Assembly: GCF_947305105.1 (NCBI RefSeq)
Contig: NZ_CAMZCS010000024.1
Location: forward strand, 1 to 51,399
DNA from: an uncultured Fibrobacter sp.
Lineage (GTDB): Bacteria; Fibrobacterota; Fibrobacteria; Fibrobacterales; Fibrobacteraceae
DNA: 51,399 nt
Direction of reading: 5' to 3'
Part shown: in pieces, positions 18,521 to 27,114 of the stretch
How the letters are laid out: every line of letters starts with the position of its first letter
How positions within the stretch are numbered: position 1 is the stretch's first letter
Notes under the pieces: model-generated
What the model was told of the DNA's origin: nothing
The model's database searches: none
What the model saw: the letters and a program-made list of their open reading frames with translations, nothing else
Translations under genes and position numbers: made by a program

Positions 18521-19368
18521 TGCTTTTAGTCAAGACGATTGACGAACTTCGCGAACAGTTGAAACCTCTCGCTAGACAAGGAAAAAAGATCGGGCTCGTA
18601 CCCACGATGGGTGCGCTCCACAACGGGCATGGCGCGCTCATCAAGGCGTCTGCCGCGGAATGTGACGTGACCGTGGTGAGTGTTTTCTTGAACCCGATTC
18701 AGTTTGGCAAGAACGAAGACCTCGGAAAGTATCCCGTGCGCCTCGAAGCCGACGTGAAACTTGCCGAGTCCATGGGGGCCGATTACGTGTTCGCTCCGTC
18801 TGTTGCCGAAATGTATCCCGATGGTTCGCCGATGACGACGGTCCGCGACGAAAAACTCGAGGAAATGTATTGCGGCGCTTACCGCCCCGGCCATTTCCGT
18901 GGCGTGCTTACCGTAGTTTCCAAGTTGTTCAATATTTCGGGCGCGGATGTCGCTTACTTTGGTGAGAAGGATTACCAGCAGGTGTTCATGATCGAGAAGA
19001 TGGTGCGCGACCTGAATTTCGACATCAAGATTGTGCGCGTTCCCATTGTGCGTGAGGAATCGGGCCTTGCCCTTTCTAGCCGCAACGAATACCTCTCTTC
19101 GGACGAGAAGTACAAGGCGCTCGGCATCCACGAAGGGCTCAAGAAGGCAAAGATTGCCTACAGTTCGGGTGAACGCGGCGTTGCTAAGCTCCGTGACCTT
19201 GTGTTGAAATCGATTCTCGGCAATCGCGGCATCGTGCAGTACGTGGAAATTGTCGACCGCAGGACGCTCCAGCGCTGCAACGGGCTCCTCCCAGACGATA
19301 TCCCGGTGACAATCCTTGTCGCTGCGTTCTTCGGAAAGACTCGCTTGATCGACAATATCGAGCTGTAG
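18520..19368 (+). CDS. panC: pantothenate synthetase
   Basis: 282 residues from ATG 18520, which overlaps the kinase stop (TAATG) and has AAGGAAG upstream. It joins pantoate and beta-alanine with ATP to give pantothenate, the CoA precursor. Seen: PTMGALHNGHGAL with the HxGH nucleotide motif, FLNPIQFG, GEKDYQQ and SSRNEYLS, all diagnostic of PanC. panB and panD are not in the window. It is the last gene of the folK operon. Confidence 0.96.
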   Translation: MLLVKTIDELREQLKPLARQGKKIGLVPTMGALHNGHGALIKASAAECDVTVVSVFLNPIQFGKNEDLGKYPVRLEADVKLAESMGADYVFAPSVAEMYPDGSPMTTVRDEKLEEMYCGAYRPGHFRGVLTVVSKLFNISGADVAYFGEKDYQQVFMIEKMVRDLNFDIKIVRVPIVREESGLALSSRNEYLSSDEKYKALGIHEGLKKAKIAYSSGERGVAKLRDLVLKSILGNRGIVQYVEIVDRRTLQRCNGLLPDDIPVTILVAAFFGKTRLIDNIEL

Positions 19369-19431
19369 TTAAAACAGGTTACGGAAAGTCGACTGCAGAA
19401 AGTTGACTTCCTGTAGAAAATGGAGTTGGAT

Positions 19432-20508
19432 ATGAATAAGAAGTATTGCCTTTGGACTGTGCTGTTATGGGCTGTTCTTCTTTTGGTATCCGCTTGCGGG
19501 GACGATGGGACATCTGCAAACAGCGATGTTCTCGGTGACAGTGACGAACTGACAAGTTTGTCGGTCGTATCGAGTAGCGGTAAGGCGAGTCACTCTTCTG
19601 TGGCCGACTCGGTCGAGATTCTCCCGGATTCCTCTAGCGACAAAAAAACGGCATCCTCGTCATCCAGCAGTTCTGCGGGAAATGTCAGAAGAAGCTCCAG
19701 CTCCAGCAAAAAGGTGGCATCGAGTAGTAGTGTGAAAATTGCATCAAGTAGTTCTGTTCTTGTTCTTGATTCGGCAAGATTATGTACACCGGGCTATATG
19801 TATTGTTCTCGTCCGATTGGAGCTGATAGTTTACAAGCTGGAGCTTATAAGAAATTTACGGATAGCCGTAATGGGCGAACGTATTTTTATTTGACGATTA
19901 ATGGAAAAAATCGCAATGGAGATTCTGCTTCTGTTACGGTAATGGCAGAAAATTTGAATATTGGTGAGATGGTGGACGGATCAAAAGATCAGTCAGATGA
20001 CAAAGCAATAGAGCGTTATTGCTATGATAACGATACCACAAAATGCGAAAAATATGGGGGCCTGTACCAGTGGGCTGAAATGATGCAGTTACCGAGTCGC
20101 TGCAACAAGGAAAGTTGCGCCGAACTAATACAACCGAACCATCAAGGAATCTGCCCGGAGGGCTGGCATCTGTTGACTTCCGATGACTTTTACATTGTCG
20201 TAAATACAAATGGAATTGATGATGACTATAGAGCCATGGAACTTCGTGCTGCGGGATACGGAGGGCTTAACGGTAGTGGATTCAGTTTGATTGGAGCAGG
20301 CCTTAATTGGGTTTATTCATTCATGGGGTTAGATCAATATACCTATTGGCACTATCCTGAGGAAAATTCGCAAAATTTGGCAGAATGGTCTAACGCTGCA
20401 TGGCAATCAAGATATACAACAGAAACATATACCGATATTCATGCGGAAAAAATAAATGGTTATTCAGTCCGTTGTACGATGAATGAAACCGAATCAGCGC
20501 CGGAATAA
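19432..20508 (+). CDS. lipoprotein with poly-Ser linker and FISUMP domain
   Basis: 358 residues from ATG 19432, which has GGAG at a good distance; ATG 19420 is too close to that site. Lipobox LVSAC shows an outer-membrane or surface lipoprotein. Residues of about 35-110 are a Ser-rich linker with Lys, typical of Fibrobacter surface proteins. The C-terminal 240 or so residues form the Fibrobacter succinogenes major paralogous domain, marked by VMAENLNIG, CYDNDTTKCEKYGGLYQW, CPEGWHL and a final YSVRC. The domain is paired-Cys-rich and related to the formylglycine-enzyme/C-type-lectin-like fold. Its molecular job is unknown; surface attachment is often supposed. Confidence 0.93.
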   Translation: MNKKYCLWTVLLWAVLLLVSACGDDGTSANSDVLGDSDELTSLSVVSSSGKASHSSVADSVEILPDSSSDKKTASSSSSSSAGNVRRSSSSSKKVASSSSVKIASSSSVLVLDSARLCTPGYMYCSRPIGADSLQAGAYKKFTDSRNGRTYFYLTINGKNRNGDSASVTVMAENLNIGEMVDGSKDQSDDKAIERYCYDNDTTKCEKYGGLYQWAEMMQLPSRCNKESCAELIQPNHQGICPEGWHLLTSDDFYIVVNTNGIDDDYRAMELRAAGYGGLNGSGFSLIGAGLNWVYSFMGLDQYTYWHYPEENSQNLAEWSNAAWQSRYTTETYTDIHAEKINGYSVRCTMNETESAPE

Positions 20509-20554
20509 TCTCAGCCCCCAAAAAACATAAACATTGTGGCTTAGAAGCAAAACA

Positions 20555-20580
20555 CAAAAAAAGCGGCCATCGAGGCCGCT
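20555..20580 (-). terminator. terminator of the Rpn-nuclease gene (stem may also serve the FISUMP gene)
   Basis: A 7-bp perfect stem (AGCGGCC/GGCCGCT, loop of 5) between convergent genes. On the minus strand it is followed by seven T, a strong terminator. On the plus strand only a short T stretch follows. Confidence 0.85.
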
Positions 20581-20602
20581 CAAATTTGCTTAAGTATACA
20601 AA

Positions 20603-21514
20603 CTACAACTCACGGATCTTTTTTTCAGAAAGGCCGGTATTTCGCACAATTATTTCCATCGGAACGCCATCTTTCAGCAAACCCTTCGCGATTTCTTCCG
20701 CTTTATCCATGGCTCCTTCATAGCGTTCCATGGCTTTGTCATAGTCGCTCATGTCTACTGTCATAAGATACCTCGAACTGAAATTACATAATTTCACCTC
20801 GTTTTGCAATACCTTGAACACGGGGTCATTTGCAAATTCGCTGAAATCGGCTTCTCGATTCAATGTATCGATGGCGCGGAGCCATTGTGCAAGGCGGCTG
20901 CTGTCGTCCGCAAAACGTTCGGCATCCTTGAAGAATTTCTCCACCTCAATCAGTGTTACTGTCTGCCGGTCAAAATAGACCTGCTGTTCCTGATTGCGCA
21001 GCTGTACTGTATGGCGGTAGTTTGCAGATTCGGGGAACGCATTGAAGAACTGGAATCCGATCACGTTCAGGTTTTCGAGTTGAGGCTCTTTCCCTTTCCT
21101 TGCCATGTTGCTTGTAAGACGAGCCACGTAGAGGACTAAGCGATCTCTAAACACTCTCTTGTCTTCGTGCTGAACCTCGATAGATATTCGGTCCCGAGGA
21201 ACATCGCCATCGCGGTCGTTCGTCAGGAGAATGTCCGGCTCTGCGCTTCGGTAGCCAAGTTCGCCGGGGATGAACGGGTTTACGAGTTTCGGGTTCATGA
21301 TGCGGTCGGAGCCGATGAGGCCCAGGGCCGCGTTCACGAGATCCGTCGTGAGCATGATGTTCTTTTCGCTTGCGAGAATTTTCTTGATGCATCCGTCGTT
21401 GTAGAAGTACACGTTTTTGTGCTCGTACTCCTTGACGAATGCGTCAATATCCCCGCCGTTGTTGCTCGTTTCCCTCAGTTTCCCGAGGAACTGCGCGAAT
21501 TCTTCTCGAATCAT
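20603..21514 (-). CDS. Rpn-family recombination-promoting nuclease / PD-(D/E)XK transposase-like protein
   Basis: 303 residues. These proteins carry a PD-(D/E)XK nuclease fold related to transposases and promote RecA-independent recombination in E. coli. Active-site candidates are the Asp of AEPDILLTN and the Glu/Gln of ISIEVQHEDKR, followed by RLVLYVARL as usual in the family. The C-terminal part is helical and ends with a short region (GVPMEIIVRNTGLSEKKI) common to rumen Rpn copies, like a small helix-turn-helix. It stands alone with its own terminator and no inverted repeats or target duplication in view. Related copies are often numerous and phase-variable. Confidence 0.85.
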   Translation of the reverse strand: MIREEFAQFLGKLRETSNNGGDIDAFVKEYEHKNVYFYNDGCIKKILASEKNIMLTTDLVNAALGLIGSDRIMNPKLVNPFIPGELGYRSAEPDILLTNDRDGDVPRDRISIEVQHEDKRVFRDRLVLYVARLTSNMARKGKEPQLENLNVIGFQFFNAFPESANYRHTVQLRNQEQQVYFDRQTVTLIEVEKFFKDAERFADDSSRLAQWLRAIDTLNREADFSEFANDPVFKVLQNEVKLCNFSSRYLMTVDMSDYDKAMERYEGAMDKAEEIAKGLLKDGVPMEIIVRNTGLSEKKIREL

Positions 21515-21631
21515 ATGTCTTTTCCATTCCGGAACGCGCCGGTTCGCAAACGGACGAAAATCCGTCTGTGCTTATAGACGTTTTTACGGCGGTTTTTATC
21601 CGGGCCGGAATGAAATTTTTTTATGTAAAGT

Positions 21632-23053
21632 TTAGCCTAATTTCTTCAGTATTGCGGCGGCTTTCACGAACTGCTGCTTCACGGACTTGGGACCGGTACC
21701 GCCTTCGATGTTACGGCGGGAAACGCTGTATTCGAAGGTGAGGGTCTTCTTCATCTGTTTCACGTTCGGGACGCCGGCGCTGGCCCAGGCCTCGTCACTG
21801 AGGTCCGTGAATTCGAGGCCTTGGCGGGCGGCTTCGCCGACCAGGCTACCGACCACGTGGTGGGCGTCGCGGAACGGCACGCCGGATTCGACCAGAAGAT
21901 CGGCGAGGTCGGTAGCCAGCAGCGCCGGCAGCATCTTCGCGTGCATCTTGTCGAAATTGAAACGTGCGCTTTCCAAGGCTTCTTTCATGACGCGGAGAAT
22001 CACCTTCACGTTATGGACGGAGTCGAAAACCGGTTCCTTGTCTTCTTGCAGGTCGCGGCTGTAGCTGAGCGGGGCTCCCTTCACCAGAGTGTAGAGGGCG
22101 CTGAAGTTGCCGAGCATGCGGCCAGACTTACCACGAATCAGTTCCATGGAGTCGGGGTTCTTCTTCTGCGGCATCATCGAGGAACCGCTAGAGAATGCGT
22201 CGTGCAAGGTGAGGTAGCCGAATTCGCTGGTGCTCCAGTTCACGAAATCTTCGGCGTAGCGGCTCATCGTGTTTGCGATAATGGCGAGGTCGGCCTCGAA
22301 TTCGAGCATCATGTCGCGATGGCTCACGGCGTCGATGCTGTTCGGGCTCACGCCATTAAAACCGAGTTCCTTGGCCACCAAGGCGCGGTGGTACGGGAAG
22401 GCGGAACCGGCCATGGCACCGCTACCGAGCGGGAGTTCGCTGTGCAGTTCCAGGAAGTTGTCGAGGCGCTTCACGTCGCGGCTCACGGCGAAGAACATGC
22501 TCATCAGGTAATGGCTGAAGTAGATGGGCTGTGCCTGCTGCAGGTGCGTGTAGCCCGGCATCATCTTGCCGAAGTATTTTTTCGCGAGGTCGAGCACCGT
22601 TTCCATGAGAGAAACTTCGAGGGCGCGGATTTCGGCGGCGCGGTGGCGCATGTAGAGCTTGAAGTCCGTGCAGACCTGGTCGTTACGGCTACGGCCCGTG
22701 TGGATTTTCTTGCCGAGGGCTCCGATGCGTTCGGTGAGCACGCGTTCCACGGCCATGTGGATGTCCTCGTCGGATTCCTGCCACAGGTTCTTGCCGGCCT
22801 TGTAGTCCTTGAGTATGCTGGCCAGGCCGTCGCAAATCTTCTTGTAGTCGGCCTTGCTGAGCACGCCCGATTCCACTAGGCCCTTGCCATGGCCGATGCT
22901 GCCTTCGATGTCTTCTTCAATGAGTTCGGCGTCGAATTGCAGGCTGAAGCTCAGGTCCACCATGCTCTGCGCCATGCCGCTTGCGAAGCGGCCGGTCCAC
23001 ATGTTGGTCTGGGTGCCTTTCTTTTCAGTTTTCTTTGCGCTAGTCTTTGCCAT
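21632..23053 (-). CDS. argH: argininosuccinate lyase
   Basis: 473 residues. Splits argininosuccinate into arginine and fumarate, the last step of arginine synthesis. The fumarase/aspartase-family signature GSSMMPQKKNPD holds the catalytic Ser. TGRSRNDQ and HLQQAQP are also family marks. I use ATG 23053, preceded by GAGGA; a TTG start at 23110 lies inside the upstream repeat array and the -35 region and is rejected. The short Lys/Thr-rich N-terminal extension of about 15 residues is unusual but harmless. No argG is nearby. Confidence 0.97.
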   Translation of the reverse strand: MAKTSAKKTEKKGTQTNMWTGRFASGMAQSMVDLSFSLQFDAELIEEDIEGSIGHGKGLVESGVLSKADYKKICDGLASILKDYKAGKNLWQESDEDIHMAVERVLTERIGALGKKIHTGRSRNDQVCTDFKLYMRHRAAEIRALEVSLMETVLDLAKKYFGKMMPGYTHLQQAQPIYFSHYLMSMFFAVSRDVKRLDNFLELHSELPLGSGAMAGSAFPYHRALVAKELGFNGVSPNSIDAVSHRDMMLEFEADLAIIANTMSRYAEDFVNWSTSEFGYLTLHDAFSSGSSMMPQKKNPDSMELIRGKSGRMLGNFSALYTLVKGAPLSYSRDLQEDKEPVFDSVHNVKVILRVMKEALESARFNFDKMHAKMLPALLATDLADLLVESGVPFRDAHHVVGSLVGEAARQGLEFTDLSDEAWASAGVPNVKQMKKTLTFEYSVSRRNIEGGTGPKSVKQQFVKAAAILKKLG

Positions 23054-23080
23054 TTTAAAATCCTCTTTTTTACGCGCGGA

Positions 23081-23086
23081 AATATA
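23081..23086 (-). promoter_or_regulatory. -10 box TATATT of argH
   Basis: TATATT on the minus strand with TTGGAA 18 bases upstream as a possible -35. The candidate -35 lies within the adjoining 7-base repeat array, so array changes could alter promoter strength. Confidence 0.45.
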
Positions 23087-23087
23087 G

Positions 23088-23115
23088 TAATTCCGAATTC
23101 CTAATTCCAAATTCT
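23088..23115. repeat. 7-base tandem repeat array between apt and argH
   Basis: Four consecutive heptamers: TAATTCC, GAATTCC, TAATTCC, AAATTCT. It abuts the stop codon of apt and reaches the argH promoter box. Confidence 0.75.
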
Positions 23116-23116
23116 A

Positions 23117-23641
23117 TTAGTGCCCGGGGAATTTCGTGAGTGTCTCGATGTTGTAGCCTTTCAAAACATCGCGGCCATGCAGGTCGAATAGCTCAATGAC
23201 AAACAGCAGCAGTTCTACCTTACCACCCAATTTTTCGATGAGGTGCGCCGCGGCTTTGGCCGTGCCGCCTGTCGCAAGCAGGTCGTCGATGATGACTACT
23301 TTCTGGCCGGGCTTTATGGCATCCTTGTGAACTTCTATGCTTGCCTGCCCGTATTCCAAATCGTAGGTAATGCCGACGGTTTCGCGGGGGAGCTTTCCCT
23401 TCTTGCGCACGGGCACGAACGGCTTGTGGAAATGCTCGGCGAGCGAGACCCCGAACAGGAATCCGCGTGCCTCCAGCCCGGCGACCAAGTCAAATTCCAC
23501 GTTCTCTAGCGCCTTGTAGAGGGCGTTGAGCGTGAGCTTGAGTCCGTCGGCATCGTTCAAAATTCCCGTGATGTCGCGGAACAAAATTCCCGGCTGCGGA
23601 AAATCCGGAACAGAGATAATAAAGTCTTCGATACGTTTCAT
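23117..23641 (-). CDS. apt: adenine phosphoribosyltransferase
   Basis: 174 residues, normal length. Makes AMP from adenine and PRPP in purine salvage. The PRPP-binding motif VVIIDDLLATGGTA is near residue 120, and the N-terminal FPQPGILFRDITGIL segment is typical of Apt. A GGGGAG ribosome-binding site precedes ATG 23641. Repeat arrays lie on both sides of the gene. Confidence 0.97.
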   Translation of the reverse strand: MKRIEDFIISVPDFPQPGILFRDITGILNDADGLKLTLNALYKALENVEFDLVAGLEARGFLFGVSLAEHFHKPFVPVRKKGKLPRETVGITYDLEYGQASIEVHKDAIKPGQKVVIIDDLLATGGTAKAAAHLIEKLGGKVELLLFVIELFDLHGRDVLKGYNIETLTKFPGH

Positions 23642-23647
23642 TTGCTC

Positions 23648-23696
23648 CCCTAATCTTTAGATTCTTCTCCCTAGCCTCTAGATCCTAGATTCTAAT
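23648..23696. repeat. 7-base tandem repeat array between the radical SAM gene and apt
   Basis: Seven degenerate heptamers in register: CCCTAAT, CTTTAGA, TTCTTCT, CCCTAGC, CTCTAGA, TCCTAGA, TTCTAAT. Its last bases overlap the stop of the radical SAM gene, and it ends just before the apt ribosome-binding site. Confidence 0.75.
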
Positions 23697-24576
23697 CCCT
23701 TCCCAAAATCTCCTCCACCTTCGCAATAATCCTGTCCCTTTCCCCACACCAGTTGGGGGCGAGGAGCATATCGCTCGGGCTTTCTCCGCTGAATCGCTCG
23801 ATAGCGGTATCTGGCCCGATAATCTTGATCATTTCGGCGACGGCGGCGCAGTATTCTTCAAAATCCAGCAGCTTGATTTCGCCGGCGGAGAAGTCCTGCG
23901 CCATCACGGTGCCCGCGACAATGTGCAGCGGGTGAATTTTCACGGCGGCAAGTTTCAAATCGCGAACCACTTCGGCGGTGCGTTTGAAATCATTCATGGT
24001 TTCGCCAGGGAGCCCGACAATCACGTGCGTGGTGACGGTGAGGTTTGCCGCTTGGCAGCGCTTGACCGCATCTTCGAACTCGGCGAGGGTATGCCTGCGG
24101 TTGATGGCGGCTAGCGTCAGGTCGTTGGCGGTCTGGAGGCCGATTTCTACGATGATGGGCTTTATGCGGTTCATCTCCGCGAGGTATGCGATTTTCTCGT
24201 CTTCGAGGCAGTCCGGGCGCGTACCGATGGCAAGTCCGGCGATTTCTTCGTGCTTTATGATCGGGTCGATAATCCCCTTCAGGTGCTCGAGCGGCGCGTG
24301 CGTGTTCGTGTACGGCTGCAAGTAGGCGAGGATGCCCGCATGCGGGTACTTATCGCGTAGGCGCGGCACGAATGTCTCGAGCTGCTCCTGGATGGAAACC
24401 TTCGCCTGGTCGAACACCGGGCTGAAACTGCGGTTGTTGCAGTAGCTGCAACCCGAGAATCCCTTGGTACCGTCGAGGTTCGGGCAACTCATGCCTCCGT
24501 TTAGCGGGAGCTTGCGCACCTTGAGGTAGTTCGGGAAAATCTTGAGCAGTAAATCGCGGTAGGGAGTGTAGTGCAT
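23692..24576 (-). CDS. radical SAM protein, YhcC family
   Basis: 294 residues of the YhcC-type radical SAM family. The iron-sulfur Cys cluster is CPNLDGTKGFSGCSYC, with the wide first spacing typical of this family. LQPYTNTHAPL, GTRPDCL and GLQTAND follow in the normal order of the SAM barrel. The last part contains the family region HPLHIVAGT. Substrate is not known with certainty. There is no Shine-Dalgarno sequence; TATCTT ends 7 bases before ATG 24576. It is read toward apt and argH and may start that transcription unit. Confidence 0.92.
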   Translation of the reverse strand: MHYTPYRDLLLKIFPNYLKVRKLPLNGGMSCPNLDGTKGFSGCSYCNNRSFSPVFDQAKVSIQEQLETFVPRLRDKYPHAGILAYLQPYTNTHAPLEHLKGIIDPIIKHEEIAGLAIGTRPDCLEDEKIAYLAEMNRIKPIIVEIGLQTANDLTLAAINRRHTLAEFEDAVKRCQAANLTVTTHVIVGLPGETMNDFKRTAEVVRDLKLAAVKIHPLHIVAGTVMAQDFSAGEIKLLDFEEYCAAVAEMIKIIGPDTAIERFSGESPSDMLLAPNWCGERDRIIAKVEEILGRD

Positions 24577-24593
24577 ATTGAGAAAGATAGTTA

Positions 24594-24628
24594 TAGACGA
24601 TAGGCGAGAGACGAAAGACGAGAGGGAA
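24594..24628. repeat. 7-base tandem repeat array between the radical SAM gene and the TM2 gene
   Basis: Five consecutive heptamers: TAGACGA, TAGGCGA, GAGACGA, AAGACGA, GAGGGAA. The array lies between divergent genes, where the upstream promoter region of the radical SAM gene should be. Confidence 0.78.
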
Positions 24629-24692
24629 AATAAGCGATACTTTGTGCTTTTATGCTGCTTTTTTGCTATTTTACAAGAAAAGAGGATTTTTC

Positions 24693-25028
24693 ATGCCTTA
24701 TTGTCAGAAATGCGGGACTGAGCTTGCCGAGGATGGACGCTTCTGCCCGAAATGTGGCTTGGCTCGGTCAATGAATTCCGAGTCTTATACGGACATTCGT
24801 TTGGAAGAGTTTCACACCGGTAAAAGGGTGAACCAAGTTGCCTATGTACTCATGGCTGCCCTCCTGGGCTGTTTCGGCATCCACAAGTTTTATGCTGGGA
24901 AAATCGGGATGGGAATCCTGTATCTTTTGTTCTGCTGGACGTTTATTCCTGGGGTGCTGGGTATTATCGAGGCTATTCTTGGCGCTACCCGGAAGGCGGA
25001 TGCGAACGGTTACATTTATTTTGACTAG
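24693..25028 (+). CDS. zinc-ribbon and TM2 domain membrane protein
   Basis: 111 residues from ATG 24693, with AGAGGA 7 bases before it; the earlier in-frame start at 24642 lies upstream of this ribosome-binding site. The N-terminus is a zinc ribbon (CQKCG then CPKCG). The C-terminal half is a TM2 domain: two membrane helices with the conserved FGIHKFYAGKIGMGILYLL between and after. Such proteins sit in the inner membrane; their role is not established. A TATTTT box 20-30 bases upstream is a likely -10. Confidence 0.9.
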   Translation: MPYCQKCGTELAEDGRFCPKCGLARSMNSESYTDIRLEEFHTGKRVNQVAYVLMAALLGCFGIHKFYAGKIGMGILYLLFCWTFIPGVLGIIEAILGATRKADANGYIYFD

Positions 25029-25051
25029 CGTGTTCGTTGCGCTGTCCCGAC

Positions 25052-25098
25052 ATTGATACAATTGATACACTTTGGTCAAGAATGAGAAATGCATTCTT
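25052..25098. promoter_or_regulatory. direct and inverted repeats upstream of the xylanase gene
   Basis: ATTGATACA occurs twice in tandem at 25052-25069. A perfect 7-bp inverted repeat, AAGAATG/CATTCTT with a 7-base spacer, follows at 25078-25098. No T run follows, so it is not a good terminator of the TM2 gene. It could be an operator for the xylanase gene; no regulator is known. Confidence 0.4.
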
Positions 25099-25156
25099 CC
25101 CGTTTGGCTCAGTTTTATTTATTATCCATGTAGAATGAAATTAAAATGGGACGCCT

Positions 25157-26818
25157 ATGAAAACGAAACTTTCAAGATTGATTGTCTTAGCTTTAGCCCT
25201 GGTTGCTGCTCCGCTGTTGGCGCAGAACCTCTTGACCAACGGTGACTTGTCGTACGGTGACGGGGGGTGGTACCTTTGGAACAATCCCGCCGGCCCGGCT
25301 GAGGTGCAGACCAAGATAGGGGAGATGGGTCTCGGTGTCGACGCTTCCGAAGGCGCGAAAGTGGTTGTGACGAAACTTCCCAAGGACTGGTGGGGGCTGC
25401 AACTCCAGCCGCCCAAGTGGCTTGCTCCCGATACCGGCTACTATACGCTCACCTTCAAGGCGAAGGGCAACATGCCCATCAACGCCGTGGTGCAGGGCGG
25501 GCCTCCCGATTATCGCCAAAAAGAGAGCGGCAGTTTCCAGCTGACCGACAAGTGGAAGACGTTCTCGATGACGTTCCTTGCCGACCAGAAAGGGTATGGT
25601 TTGAATAACGTAACGTTCCATGTCGGGCTCCAGAAGGGCTGGATGCAGATTGATGACGTGGAAATCGAGAAGGCCGAGTCCATGGATTCCGAATGGTATT
25701 CCAAGGCGAATTCCCGTATCGAGTGGCTGCGCAAGCAGGACTTTTCCGTGGAGGCCAAGCCGGGCGAGAAGGTCAGCGTGAAGCTTGTTCGCCATGCGTT
25801 CCCGTTCGGCACCGCGCTCAACATCCATACCGACAACCCGCGCGACAGTATCGAAAATTGGTACAAGGCCGAGGCCAAGAAGCTCTTCTGGTACGCCGTG
25901 AGCGAAAACCAGTTCAAGTGGCCTGAGTACGAGCCCAAGAAGGGCAAGCTCCGCAAGGACGAGATGTACCGCTACGTGAAGTTCACCCAGGCGAACGGCT
26001 GGAAACTGCGCGGCCACGCCATCATGTGGGCGCACCAGGGCTACGATTACGACAAACATTACTCCAATCCCAAATCGGCCAAGCAGTGCGGCGACCTCGC
26101 GAAGTACCTCAAGGCCCGCATCGAGCGCGACCTGACGGAATACAAGGGCAAGATTACGGAATACGACGTGTGGAACGAGCCGCTCCACGAGGCCTACGCC
26201 TTCAACACGTGTGGCTGGGGCATTCTCGACAGCGCGTTCATTTGGGCGCACCGCGTCGATCCTACGGCCAAGCTCTACATCAACGACTACAACGTCGTCG
26301 CGGCGGGGGAGACCGACCGCTATGTGGACCTGGTCAAGGGAATGCTCGACCGCAAGGTGCCCGTCCACGGCATCGGTGTGCAGTGCCATTTCGGGCTGCG
26401 TCCCGTGGTGCCGGGCCTCATCAAGGAACGTTTGGACAAACTTGCCACGCTCGGACTGCCTATCAAGGTGACAGAGTTCGACGTGGGCGACTGGCAGGTC
26501 GGCATGAACGAGTCCGAGGAGGTGCAGGCCGAGAAGTTCGAAACCTTTATTCGCACGGCGTTTAGCCATCCGGCTGTACACGGCATTGTGCTGTGGGGCT
26601 TCTGGGATAACCGCCACTGGGTCAAGAACGGCGGCATCGTCGCCGCTGACGGCCGTGAAAAGCCCGCCGCAAAGCGCGTCTACGACTTGTGGCACAAGGA
26701 ATGGACAACGGATACTACCGCCACGGCCGGTCCGGACGGCATGGCGAAGTTCCACGGGTTCAAGGGCCGCTACAAGGTAACGGTCGGCGACAAGAGCTTC
26801 GACAAGGATGTCTGGTAA
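25157..26818 (+). CDS. secreted GH10 endo-beta-1,4-xylanase with N-terminal carbohydrate-binding module
   Basis: 553 residues. The signal peptide ends at LLAQ (about residue 23). Residues of about 24-172 are a jelly-roll module of the CBM4/9/22 type (LLTNGDLSYGDGGWYLWNN...). Residues of about 180-515 are the GH10 barrel: HAIMWAHQG, acid/base Glu341 in DVWNEP and nucleophile Glu440 in KVTEFD. A short C-terminal part (GMAKFHGFKGRYKVTVG) resembles a small Ig-like tail. It cuts xylan outside the cell and exposes cellulose for the cellulases. No T9SS-like C-terminal domain is present, so export beyond the outer membrane needs another route or the protein stays periplasmic or membrane-bound. ATG 25157 follows GGGA. 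Confidence 0.95.
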   Translation: MKTKLSRLIVLALALVAAPLLAQNLLTNGDLSYGDGGWYLWNNPAGPAEVQTKIGEMGLGVDASEGAKVVVTKLPKDWWGLQLQPPKWLAPDTGYYTLTFKAKGNMPINAVVQGGPPDYRQKESGSFQLTDKWKTFSMTFLADQKGYGLNNVTFHVGLQKGWMQIDDVEIEKAESMDSEWYSKANSRIEWLRKQDFSVEAKPGEKVSVKLVRHAFPFGTALNIHTDNPRDSIENWYKAEAKKLFWYAVSENQFKWPEYEPKKGKLRKDEMYRYVKFTQANGWKLRGHAIMWAHQGYDYDKHYSNPKSAKQCGDLAKYLKARIERDLTEYKGKITEYDVWNEPLHEAYAFNTCGWGILDSAFIWAHRVDPTAKLYINDYNVVAAGETDRYVDLVKGMLDRKVPVHGIGVQCHFGLRPVVPGLIKERLDKLATLGLPIKVTEFDVGDWQVGMNESEEVQAEKFETFIRTAFSHPAVHGIVLWGFWDNRHWVKNGGIVAADGREKPAAKRVYDLWHKEWTTDTTATAGPDGMAKFHGFKGRYKVTVGDKSFDKDVW

Positions 26819-26843
26819 GGGGCGATTTGCTATTTTCTCTTGC

Positions 26844-27065
26844 ATGAAACAACTCCCCGGAATCCTCTTCATTCTCGCGGCGCCGCTGTCTGTATGGCTC
26901 TATATCAAGGTTCAGGCGGTGTCCGGTTCCGAGATTCTCGCTTTGCTTGCTGCTGTCGGTCTGTATGTGCTGGCGGCGGTTTGCATCGGGTTTGTGTTTT
27001 CGCGTCGGTCCGACCTGAATGGGCGGTCCAGTCAAAAGTGTGACAAAAAACACACTGAATCGTGA
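26844..27065 (+). CDS. small two-helix membrane protein
   Basis: 73 residues from ATG 26844, with two hydrophobic segments (about 5-22 and 30-50) and a basic, Cys-containing tail. Not recognised. TATTTT at 26831-26836 ends 7 bases before the start and there is no Shine-Dalgarno sequence, so it may be leaderless. It sits 25 bases after the xylanase stop; its size and membrane character are the only clues. Confidence 0.6.
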   Translation: MKQLPGILFILAAPLSVWLYIKVQAVSGSEILALLAAVGLYVLAAVCIGFVFSRRSDLNGRSSQKCDKKHTES

Positions 27066-27114
27066 CGAAAGACACCTCTCTATGTTTTTTTGTTTAACTT
27101 AATCTTACACGACT

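Noticed and set aside
21550-21585. Overlapping hairpins (ACGGA/TCCGT and CGTCT/AGACG followed by five T) as an attenuator
   Set aside because: The T run is on the plus strand, where no gene is upstream; on the minus strand, in front of the Rpn gene, the order does not fit an attenuator.
23054-23110. TTG start extending ArgH by 19 residues
   Set aside because: The extension is encoded by the repeat array and the promoter box; ATG 23053 has a proper ribosome-binding site.
25193-26872. 559-codon open frame antisense to the xylanase
   Set aside because: The plus-strand GH10 enzyme has complete catalytic motifs; the antisense product has none.
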